Part shown: positions 10,558 through 20,592 of the stretch, piece by piece
Layout: each line of letters starts with the position of its first letter
How positions within the stretch are numbered: the stretch's first letter is position 1
Assembly: GCF_040054535.1 (NCBI RefSeq)
Contig: NC_090789.1
Span: 817,697-881,696, forward strand
DNA: 64,000 nt
Direction of reading: 5' to 3'
Origin: Antennarius striatus
Taxonomy: Eukaryota > Chordata > Actinopteri > Lophiiformes > Antennariidae
Translations under genes and position numbers: made by a program
The notes under the pieces: generated by a model
Database searches by the model: none
Told to the model about the DNA's origin: nothing
Seen by the model: the letters and a program-made list of their open reading frames with translations, nothing else

Positions 10558-13481
10558 TCATGATGCGTTCAATACTTCAACTGTGTTCAGCTTTGGTTCT
10601 TGGGGTGACTCCGCAGCTTCCTCCACCGGACCGTTTGCCATGTGCAGCTTCATGTGTCTCTTCAGATGTCCCGTGACGGTGAACCGTTTCCCACAGACGG
10701 TGCAGCTGAACGGTTTCTCCCCAGTGTGGACTCGCATGTGGATTTTCAGGCTCCCCTTTTGGGCACAACTTTTTCCACAGACGTTACAACTAAAGGGTTT
10801 CTCACCTGTGTGAACTCTCAAGTGTTTGGTCAAGTCGCCTTTCTCGGCACAACACTTCCCACAGAAGGGACAGCTGAAGGGTTTCTCCCCGGTGTGGACC
10901 CTCATGTGTTTCTTTAAGTCCGTTCTCTGAGCACAGCCTTTACCGCAGATGGTGCAGCTGAACGGTTTTTCTCCTGTGTGGTACTTCATGTGTCTGTTCA
11001 GGTGCTCCTTCACATGGAAGCTTTTACTGCACACGGAGCAGGTGAACGGTTTCTCTCCGGTGTGGATCCTCATGTGTCTGGTCATGTTCCCCCTCCCACT
11101 GAAGTTCTTCCCACAGAATAAGCAGCTGTATGGCTGCTCACCGGTGTGACATCTCATGTGGGCCGTCAGAGATCCGCTGTCTTTGAAAGATTTATCACAA
11201 CCTGTGCAAGGAAACGGCCTCTCACCTGTGTGGTCTCTTATGTGTCGATTCAAGTTCCCTTTAAGACTAAATCTTTTCCCGCAGTACGAGCAAGGAAACG
11301 GTTGTTCCTTCATTGACGACCCAACAGGAGCCTCGCTGGTTCCCTCGCCCTCGATACCCCCTCGGGGTACGTTTGATTCGGTCCAATCGCTGTCGTCGGT
11401 TTCAGCAGAGTCGTGAGAATTGTCTTCACTAACTGGTTCTAAATGTCGGTCTGGATCGGAGTCTGTCGGAGGTTCTGGTCTCCCGTTGGACTCCATCTGT
11501 CCAGCGGCGCTGCTGTTGATGGGTTCTCCATTCTCAGCCTGATGAGGATACTCTTCATCATCATCCTCCATCTTCACAGAGACAGGAGTGAATGAGAGCT
11601 CTTCGGACTTTCGGAGCTGCTCCTCCTCGGGGGTCCAGAGTTCCTCCTGTTCCTCTTTGATGTGTGGTGGATCTGATTGGTCCTCCTGGTCCACATGGAG
11701 GCTCTGGTCCTGCTGCTGGACGTCTGCAGGATTAACAAATACAGAAACAGTCACGGAATCTGTTTCAAGAGCAGTTCCACTTTCGAGGAAGATCAAGTTT
11801 TCATGCAATCAATTTCATACAAACTGAAAATTCAAGGGATGAAACAGGATGTTGCCAAGAGTTTCAGGCGGAGACGGTGGCTGATGGTGTGTTCAAACTA
11901 ATGCTAGTAAATGTTAATGAGCTAATGTTAGCCAGGGAAGCATTTTTTGTGTTTCACACCAACCTGTTCAAACCAGATCTGAGTCTCATTCATATGTGGT
12001 CCTGCATTAGATCCAAATCTGACACTGGTCACGTGAATGACCTCTGACCTGAATAACAACAGAGGTCAGAGGTCATCTATGTTTATTTAATTATGACTAG
12101 CTAATCCCTTAATGCTACTTTGGCATTTCGTGTTTCCCTTCCTCTGTGTGATTGGAGGAGCAGTGATGTTGGGTTATCCATGCAGTAATCAATTAATCAG
12201 TAATTCAGTGTAGCTCCTCCTCTGCCAGGTCATGTGATCCTGAAGGTTGAATCTGATCAGCTGGATCCAGTTCCGGGTCTGAAGGCGACCCAGAGTCTTC
12301 TCCTGGTCTGACTGATGACGGTCAGGTATTTGAACTCTCCTGGTTGCTAAGACGACAGTTTTGAAGGTCACACCTGAACAGGTGAGTCAAAAGCACTATT
12401 ATGGGATGTTACAGTTTGTTTCCTAACGGGGCATCATGAAGAGCTTGGTAGTTTTAACAGTCATGTGACTCAGGTACTCTTTTGTAGTTTGAAATTCAAA
12501 TGAATTTATTTTTGTTTATAACACAGAGTTGAACTTATAATCTTATTTGTTGCGTGTTGATTGGCCCTTGTTCATGGTGCTGAAACCTAATTAAACCATC
12601 TTCATCATCATCATCATCATCATGGTTGGCACAGAAAATTAAATATTTCATGTCTTTTAAGTTTGTGTTAAATATGAAAGTTCAACTGTTTGGCCTCTAG
12701 TCTCATAGGACCAACCATTAATTTAAAAAGGAATTAGGCCTGTTGATTATTTTTCATGCCCCCCTCCCCCTGTATTTTTTTACTTTATAAATCGCACCCT
12801 GGTTATTTTTTGTTTTCTTATATGAATTAAATATAACTAAAAATTTCCAAATATTAGTTTAAAAAAAACGATTAAACTAAAACTGAACTCAAATCTAGAG
12901 ACAAAAACTAACAATCGTTCTGACAGAATAAGAACTACATTTCCCATACGCCCTTGCTGACAGGCTCATGGGAGTTGTAGTTGCTGCTCGTGCATATTTG
13001 TTGTTTTCTCGGTGTGTAAACAGCTGTTTGTTTACCCTGCTGTTTACCGGCGCGTGTCCGCTGATCTCACACCGAAACCGGAAGTCGTCACAAACACGCT
13101 TCGCTTGACGGGAGTCGTTGATGACTGCGGTAACTAGCAGCTAGCATTAGCTTTAGCATCTCCGGTTCCTCCGGGCGCAGCGAGCGGGGACTCACCCGCT
13201 CTGTCCAGCTTCACCTCCGGCTTCAGCACCGCGTCCAGCAGCCTCCTCTGGCGGAAGACCTCCCGCTCCGACCGCTCCACTCTGTCCCGGAGCTCCGCCA
13301 CAGTCTCCTCCAGCAGGGAGGCGATCTCCTCCGCGGCCGCCGTTAGCCGCTCGGTGAGCAGCGCCCTCAGCGCCGGGATGTCCGCCGCTTCCTCCTCCTC
13401 TTCCAGCCGCAGCAGGAAGTCCTCCGCGGCGGCGCTGATCCGCTGGTGGACCGACACCCGCAGCAGCTGCACGGCGCACAT
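10558..13481 (-). CDS. C2H2 zinc-finger protein, 8 fingers, with MCAVQ coiled-coil first exon
   Basis: Probable DNA-binding protein. Exons 13196..13481 and 10558..11723 join in phase 1 to 484 codons including stop. Exon 1 (95 codons, [11 protein letters not shown]...) is the helical N-terminal module ending [15 protein letters not shown]. Exon 2 starts [11 protein letters not shown], carries [12 protein letters not shown] and an acidic, Ser/Pro-rich spacer. Eight contiguous fingers follow, linked by TGEKPF/TGEQPY, with a short C-terminal tail ending VLNAS. In fingers 5, 6 and 7 the conserved aromatic after the second zinc Cys is itself Cys (CGKGCAQ, CGKCCAE, CGKSCAQ). Exon 1 and about 40 flanking bases per side recur inverted at 24466. 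A truncated tandem copy of the gene lies at 14556-15553. Confidence 0.9.
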
Positions 13482-13566
13482 TCTGCTCCCGAGCGGACAA
13501 AGAGAACCAGTGGCGACGTAAACAGACAGAGCGCCGAGGAGACCAGTGGTAGGTGACGCAGGTTTA

Positions 13567-13574
13567 TGACGTCA
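13567..13574. promoter_or_regulatory. Palindromic CRE upstream of zinc-finger first exon
   Basis: TGACGTCA lies 86 bases upstream of the minus-strand ATG at 13481, a typical proximal-promoter position for CREB/ATF sites. The inverted copy of this first exon at 24466 does not keep it, because homology ends about 47 bases above its ATG. Confidence 0.5.
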
Positions 13575-13656
13575 GGAAAAACCTCGATGTGTTGTCTTTG
13601 CGGTTGTTGGAGGAAAGCGTGACTCCTTCCTCCGCGTGTTCGTTAGATTTCGGGTA

Positions 13657-14190
13657 CAGTGGTACCTCTACTTACGAAACTTACTGGTTCCGGAAGAAAT
13701 TCCGTAAATCGAAAATTTCGTAAGTATTCAGACATAAATAAAATCCGACATAAATGTTTTATGAAGCATAAAAATGCATCAAAACATGTAACAAATACAT
13801 GTTACGATTAGATTATTACACAATAAATTAGAGTTGTGTATAACGTAAAAAACAAAGTAAAGAATAATAATGATGGTCATTTACCTTTTAACTGCTGTCC
13901 TCATTGTTTTTTGCCCTCTGGTTCATGCCCTCTTGCCCCACCATGAACAACAGAGTGAATTCCAGTCCTCCTCCTGAACTTCTCCAACCACCCACGCAAC
14001 GCCTTAAACTCCTTAAACTTCCTTTAGTTTTAATAACGTGGTGATTGTAGATGCATTACGGCCATATTCTTTGGTGAGATCAACCAAACGCGTCCCTTTT
14101 TCAAGCTTTTCTATCATCTCTTGCTTTGTTTGTACGGACAAAAAAACTCTTTTCTTTTCCTCTTTTCTCCGTCACTTTCTTGGGGTCCAT
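13657..14190 (-). mobile_element. Tigger/pogo-type DNA transposon remnant
   Basis: Begins with CAGTGGTACCTC, a Tigger-like terminal sequence, directly after a TA. Read on the minus strand from an ATG at 14188..14190, one frame starts MDPKKVTEKRGKEK. After a frameshift another frame gives KLEKGTRLVDLTKEYGRNAS, the helix-turn-helix region of Tigger/CENP-B-like transposases. The catalytic part is missing and frames are broken, so it is inactive. It fills most of the gap between the zinc-finger gene and its pseudogene copy. Confidence 0.7.
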
Positions 14191-14317
14191 AGTGAATACT
14201 CTAAAAGTTAATATATTTACGCAAAACTATCAGAACACCTCAAGGGTTGAGGGCCGAATGACGAGGACGCTGCATAGACACCGATGTAGCTCCACACAGA
14301 GGTCTGGTGGCCAGGTT

Positions 14318-14528
14318 TAGTAACTGAGAGGACAGGTAGAGTATCTGAGAGGACAGGTAGAGTAACTGATGGACAGGTAGAGTAACTGATGGACAGGTAG
14401 AGTATCTGGTGGACAGGTAGAGTAACTGATGGACAGGTAGAGTAACTGATGGACAGGTAGAGTATCTGGTGGACAGGCAGAGTATCTGGTGGACAGGTAG
14501 AGTATCTGGTGGACAGGTAGAGTATCTG
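14318..14528 (-). repeat. Second copy of the 20-bp minisatellite
   Basis: About ten units of the same 20-bp repeat as at 10176..10530, at the same position relative to the duplicated zinc-finger exon. Copy number differs, so the array has changed length since the duplication. Confidence 0.9.
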
Positions 14529-14555
14529 GGTGACTGACTCTGATGGTTGAGGGCA

Positions 14556-15233
14556 TCATGATGCGTTCAATACTTCAACAGTGTTCAGCTTTGGTTCTTG
14601 GGGTGACTCCGCAGCTTCCTCCACCGGACCGTTTGCCATGTGCAGCTTCATGTGTCTCTTCAAATGTCCCGTGACGGTGAACCGTTTCCCACAGACGGTG
14701 CAGCTGAACGGTTTCTCCCCAGTGTTGACTCGCATGTGGATTTTCAGGCTCCCCTTTTGGGCACAACTTTTTCCACAGACGTTACAACTAAAGGGTTTCT
14801 CACCTGTGTGAACTCTCAAGTGTTTGGTCAAGTCGCCTTTCTCGGCACAATACTTCCCACAGAAGGGACCGCTGAACGGTTTCTCTCCGGTGTGGATCCT
14901 CATGTGTCTGGTCATGTTCCCCCTCCCACTGAAGTTCTTCCCACAGAATAAGCAGCTGTATGGCTGCTCACCAGTGTGACATCTCATGTGGGCCGTCAGA
15001 GATCCGCTGTCTTTGAAAGATTTATCGCAACCTGTGCAAGGAAACGACCTCTCACCTGTGTGGTCTCTTATGTGTCGATTCAAGTTCCCTTTAAGACTAA
15101 ATTCCACTAAGTTCCACTTTGGAGCTATTGAGCTAATGTTAGCCAGGGAAGCATTTTTTGTGTTTCACAACAACCTGTTCAAACCAGATCTGAGTCTCTG
15201 GCCCTTGTTCATGATGCTGAAGCCTAATTAAAC

Positions 15234-15269
<36 letters not shown>

Positions 15270-15553
15270 TGTGGTTGGCACAGAAAATTAAATACTTCAT
15301 GTCTTTAAAGTTTGTGTTAAATATGAAAGTTCAACTGTTTGGCCTCTAGTCTCATAGGACCAACCGTTAATTTAAAAAGGAATTAGGCCTGTTGATTATT
15401 TTTCATGCCCCCCCTCTCGCTGTATTTTTTTAGTTTATAAATCGCACCCTGGTTATTTTTTGTTATCTTATATGAATTAAAGATGACTAAAAATTTCCAA
15501 GTCTTAGTTTAAGAAAACCTGACGGACACCCGCAGCAGCTGCACGGCACACAT
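14556..15553 (-). pseudogene. Truncated tandem duplicate of the 8-finger zinc-finger gene
   Basis: Nearly identical to the gene at 10558-13481 but reduced by deletions. The last exon keeps fingers 1-3 and 6-8. Fingers 4 and 5 are lost in frame (168 bp), finger 6 has lost its first Cys (FSGPFCGK), and finger 7 linker His is Asn (VNTGEKPF). The acidic N-terminal half of the exon, its acceptor, much of the intron and nearly all of exon 1 are gone. Intron homology resumes near 15130 and again near 15207. Exon 1 survives only as [11 protein letters not shown] at 15553. The remaining 183-codon frame starts at an internal Met in damaged finger 1. Homology to the parent ends at 15662, the point where the parent locus carries the Tigger end. 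Confidence 0.88.
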
Positions 15554-15662
15554 TCTGCTCCTGAGCGACAAAGAGAACCAGTGAAAAACCTCGATGTGAC
15601 GTCTTTGCGATTGTTGGAGGAAAGCTCGACTTCTTCCTCCGCGTGTTCGTTTGATTTTGGGT

Positions 15663-16088
15663 AGTGAGAATGTTGGAGGTCCGAATAAAGGCTGTAGACG
15701 ATGAACAGTCCTTCGAAGCTTTATTACAGAATATTCTGGGCACAAGTGACATACAGAAAGAGCTGCAGCGGTGCACAAGTGCAAAGATACAAAAGGGTCA
15801 CACATCATTTATACTCTAAAAGGCAGAACTGTGGGCGGTATGAAACCAGTTTTTAACCGGTTTCAGTTGGTACATCATGACCTCCAGACGCTAACAAAAA
15901 ACTCGACAGTTTCACAAAGCTATCAGCCACGAGAACCCCGTGAGGACACATCTGTTGCACACAAAATGATTCAAGGATACCGACAGTCATGCAAGCATTT
16001 CCAAATATGGTCAAACAGTAGATTATATCCATGCCGAGCCTTCATGACCTCAGGACAGCCTGGTGCCACCTTCACGACCGCTGAATGA

Positions 16089-16159
<71 letters not shown>

Positions 16160-17001
16160 TATACATATATCCATACAGAGCCTTCAGTGTTTGCAGACCT
16201 GAGTGGGCGGTTATTGGAAGTCCTGGAAACTGACTATATGTCAAACCGACCATATGTCGAAATGACTCTAATAGGTCAGTTTTGCAATAACAATGATGCA
16301 ATACAGATCACACCAGAACACCAATACAACAATCCAGATCTTTGGTTCTATGAAATGATATTATTGTATTATTTTATTGTATTTAAAACATTCCACCACA
16401 CTAACACGTGGTAAAGAATAAGATGCGGTCTCACTGATGTTGTATCCATCCGCCAGCTAGCAGTGGTGTGGCTCATAGATCTCGTGGCTCTACTGCAGAT
16501 GGTTGTGCTGTTGTTGGTCGAGCACATCAAGTTTTTTCCTCTTTCTCTTTGTATGAAAGGAAAAGAAGTGAAGGACGAAAGTGGCTAAAATTGTATTAAG
16601 TGAACGGTTCTACTTTATTGACTACAAACAATGACATCAGACAGAACCAATCAGTCAAACATTAGATCGGGTCCGGCTTCAATAATGGACAGAGGTTGTA
16701 AATAAACTGTTGTTTGTCTGAGTCAAAATTCAAACACTTTGATGTCCTGAGTCCCAGAGGTTTGAACTGGAACCACCTGCAGGTCCAGGAAGCCTCTGAT
16801 GGAGCATTCACCTTTCTTGTGGCTCCACGGTGCACCAACGTCGTCGACTGCCTCTCTCCCGTAAGTCAACCCTCGTGACCCACGAAAGCAGAAGAATTAG
16901 ATAAAAACATGGACGACTGAATGTCTTGTCATGCTTGCACATCTCCAAAGAACGGCCTTGATTTTAAAAGCGAACACTTTGATCCGGATCGCCTCTGCGG
17001 G
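15663..17001. other. Intergenic with repeats; 3' UTR of next minus-strand gene
   Basis: Holds a (CA)n run at about 16091-16157. At 16403-16460 is a repeat module (CACGTGGTAAAGAA to CATCCGCC) that recurs in ints3 introns. A minus-strand AATAAA at 16614..16619 lies about 385 bases past the stop of the gene ending at 17002. No coding sequence was supported. Confidence 0.6.
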
Positions 17002-19800
17002 TCACAGCTGGATGAAGTCCACCTGAACCCCCTCGTGTTGCTTCAGGTTCGCCAGATCCTTCGCCGCTTCTTCTCCGCTGTGAACCTTCATGTGCGAGTC
17101 CACAGATCGTTTCTCCTGGTACCTCTTTCCGCAAACCCGGCAGCTGTACGGCTTCTCCCCGGTGTGCGTCAGCATGTGTCTCTTCAGGTCGATCTTCTGC
17201 ACGAAGCCCTTGGTGCAGAGCTGGCAGCTGAACAGCTTCTCCTTCTTGTGGAAGCGCTCGTGCGTCTCCAGCGAGATCTTCTGCCGGAACGTCTTCCCGC
17301 AGAGGCTGCAGATGAACGGCTTCTCACCCGTGTGGATCCTCATGTGGGAGTCCAGGTTGCCGATCTGACGGAAGTTTTTGCCGCACACCCTGCAGGTGTA
17401 CGGCTTCTCCCCCGTGTGGATCCTCTTGTGCACGTCCAGATGCTGGCTCATGGTGAACTTCTTCCCGCAGACGTCGCAGGAGTAAATCCTGGGCTTCCCC
17501 CCCGTGTGGCTCTTGATGTGTCTCTTCAGGACCGTGTTTTCTATGAAAGTCTTTCCGCAGAACTCGCAGATGTACGGCCTCTCGCCGGCGTGCAGCTTCA
17601 TGTGCCGCTCCAGGGAGCCTTTCCTGGGGAAGTCCTTCCCGCAGTCTTTGCAGCTGAAGGGTTTCTGGCCCGTGTGGGTCCTCATGTGGATCTCCATGTC
17701 CCTGAAGCTGACGCCGCAGATGTCGCAGATCCTGCTGGTCTCTCGGTGACACTGGATGTGAAGCCGGAGACTCTCAGATGATTCCGACTGCTCGCCGCAA
17801 ACGCCGCAACAGCACTCGGGGTCGTTCAGGTGAGTTTCTGCGTGACGGACAAAGTTGCCCTTATTGTGAAAGGCGTTTCCACAAACCTTGCAGCAGTGAG
17901 TCGGGGTTAGACTCGGTTTCCTGCGTCTGCTCCTGGCAGCCGGCGCGGCGTTGGACTCGTGGTTCCCGATGTGTCGCCTCAGCTCGGCGCTCTTGCGGAA
18001 CGCTTCCCCGCAGACTTTGCAGACGAACGGCGTCTTGCCGTCGTGGCTCTTCATGTGTCGCTCCAGGGAGCCGGTGTGGCTGAACTCTTTGTGGCACGTG
18101 ACGCACTCGAACGGCTTCTGCGCGGCGTGGATCCTCATGTGCGTCACCATGTTACCCTTCTGGTTGAAGACTTTACCACAGACGTGGCAGCTGAAGGGTT
18201 TCTCTCCGGTGTGAAGCCGCAGGTGCGTCTCCTGAGCGCGGATGGAGGGAAACTTCTTCCCACAGATGTCGCACGTCCTGCTGCTGTCGCGGTGCGTTTG
18301 GAGGTGCGACCTTAAACCGGCGCCAGATTCTAAATTCTCGCCACACAGCCCGCAAATAAAGTCCTTGTCCTTTAAATGTTTCTCCACGTGTTTCATCAGA
18401 AAGCCTTTCCTGTCGAAAGACTTCCCACAAACTCTGCAGCAGTGAGGCATCGCCTCTTCCTCATCCTCATCTTCTTCCTCTTCAGCTGGATTGTTCGGAG
18501 ATGCCGATTGTCGTTCCGGTTCGGCGACGTTCTCTGGCCTGCAGGAAGTGCTGGGAAGAGTTTCCTTCAGTAAGTTGTCGACAGAGATGTTCGTCAGATG
18601 TTTGTCATCAGAAATACTCCGAACGCCGACGGACAGACACAACTCTGTGGAGAAAAACACAAAATAGTTTATTTGAATGGTGTTTTTGCTCCGACAATCA
18701 TTCAAACTCGCTACGGAGTGGCTCGATATTTCGTGAAAGCCATGTTTCTTGTCCTCGGTGGGAGTCAGATGTTCGGACGTTCATCCCGTTAAATATGATG
18801 TGTTTTCTTTGATGCCTCGAGAAATTTGGTGTGTCCATAAAAAGATTAAAAAAATGAGAGAAAAGAATTCTCTGTGATCTACACCAGCGGGCCCCAGTGT
18901 AACAGACGTCATAGATCGTCCTGGAAGGTATGGCGGATAAATACAACAAAATAAAATGATACAACCAGCATTAAACTGTTGTATTTTAACTCTAATAATA
19001 AAGATGAATCCAGTTTGTATCAACTTTATTAGCAGTGTCCTCCTAACGTCACACCAACGTTTGTTTCTGGTTGGTTCTGCTAGCTTGGGAGTTTCAGTTT
19101 AGTAGTAATGTATTCTGTGTTAGCGGCCCCTTTAAGAAGGTGGTCATGTGACCGAGGCCGGAGCGGCCCCTTTAAGAAGGTGGTCATGTGACCGAGGCCG
19201 GAGCGGCCCCTTTAAGAAGGTAGTCCTATGACTGAGGCAAGCATCTCCAGAAGCATCAAGAGTGACTCAGAGACAGATGTGGAGGAGAGAATCCATCATT
19301 TAGAAGTAAACACTGTTCAGAACCAGATCAGACAGAAAACAGAACTAATGGAAGCTCTGGATCTTTCTGTGTGACCTGACCCATCTGGAGGACTTGTGTC
19401 ATCGTCTAGAAGATGACTGAGTTAACTCTAGATAGTTCTAGATGACTCTACTGTACGTGTAGCATTAAATGCTACATAGTGTGTTTGTAAAGAGAACAAC
19501 TGTTAGCATTGCAGCTGGAGCTCAATAAATCTAGTTTTAGGTTCCACTCCTTTCGCGTCTCAGACTCTCACCCGGTTCTCCGGACTCCCTGTCAGCGGCT
19601 CTGGTCGCTTCAAACACGGTGAAGATGTGCTCCACGGCGGCGGTGATCCGCTCGGTCACCAGCGCCTTCAGCTCCTCCACGGCCGCCTGTCGGCGCTCCT
19701 TCAGCAGCCAGAAGATCTCCCGGGCGGCCGCCGCCAGCTGCTCGTCGATCGCCGCCCGGAGGCCGTGACTGTCGCTGCTTTTCGACCGCTTTTTGGACAT
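17002..19800 (-). CDS. C2H2 zinc-finger protein, 16 fingers
   Basis: Probable nuclear regulator. Exons 19572..19800 (MSKKRSKSSDS, helical module with LVTERITAAVEHIFTVFE) and 17002..18644 join in phase 1 to 624 codons including stop. After a Glu-rich stretch (EEEEDEDEEE) come sixteen C2H2 units. The ninth, CDICGVSFRDMEIHMRTH, has only nine residues between the second Cys and first His instead of twelve. Fingers 2 and 8 share a CGxCGE start and are followed by short HR-type linkers. The C-terminus ends GVQVDFIQL. It is clearly paralogous to the genes at 24466, 30327 and 33437. The 5' end faces dnai2 790 bp away, so the two may share a promoter region. Confidence 0.92.
19123..19240. repeat. Three tandem 40-bp units with E-box palindrome
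   Basis: The unit starts GCGGCCCCTTTAAGAAGGTG and contains GGTCATGTGACC, a palindromic E-box context. Two copies are essentially identical and the third is degraded. It lies in the first intron of the minus-strand zinc-finger gene, about 330 bp downstream of exon 1. Confidence 0.85.
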
Positions 19801-20462
19801 TTTTTCACGGACAAAGACGAGGATGTAAACAATGCGTGGACGTTTCCGGGATTCCGCGACGACCGCTTGACGTCAGACGTAGACGCACATGGATGACGTC
19901 ACCGGCTTCTCTGTAAGTAGAAGGTAGCACGAAAACTAAATTAGTTTTACTTATCCAACCAATTAGAGTATACATTAATATTTTAACTACATATTCTGAT
20001 TATATCTGATAACGTGACCGGATTAAAAGTTTCTAGATGAAGTTTGGTTCTGAAACTTAATCGTGTCATACCCTAAAAAACCCGTGAGGGGCGCTGTGTC
20101 AACAAACCCACCCAGGTCACATGACCGGTAGCAAACGTGATAAAATTAAAGGGGTAAAGTAACTAAAAGTAACAGCTTTATTTCTTTTTTTTCTTTTACT
20201 TTATCAATTCCCGAAGGTTGATTAGTTAGTTGCAGACTTTATTTAATTTATTTAGACTTTATTAGTTTTTAAGGTTATTTTAACAAGATCCTCACATAAA
20301 ATAATAATAATAATAATAATAATAATAAACGATTGCTCATGAGGTCAAACATTTACGAGTTAAAAGTATCTCAATAATAAAATTAGTTTTACTACTAGTG
20401 TCTGTGAAGAAAGTTGGCGACATGTTCAATAAAGTTTTTTCAAACTGGAGGAAAAAAAGGTT

Positions 20463-20483
20463 GTTGCTATGATATCGTTGCTA
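20463..20483. promoter_or_regulatory. Two direct RFX-type half sites in the dnai2 promoter
   Basis: GTTGCTA occurs at 20463..20469 and 20477..20483, 110-130 bases before the dnai2 ATG. On the other strand each reads TAGCAAC, the RFX half site. Axonemal dynein genes are established RFX/FOXJ1 targets. The sites are direct rather than inverted repeats, so this is not a textbook X-box. Confidence 0.5.
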
Positions 20484-20592
20484 GGATACACTGGTCCGCG
20501 CCGCCATTGCAGCGGGTCGGGGCAAGTTTTCTTTTCGTTTTTAACGTTAATCTTCTCGGTCTCCGGTGGTTCCTCAGTGACGTCACGCCAGG

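Noticed and set aside
10176-14528. CRISPR-like spaced repeats at the two minisatellites
   Set aside because: Units abut with no unique spacers, and the locus is eukaryotic.
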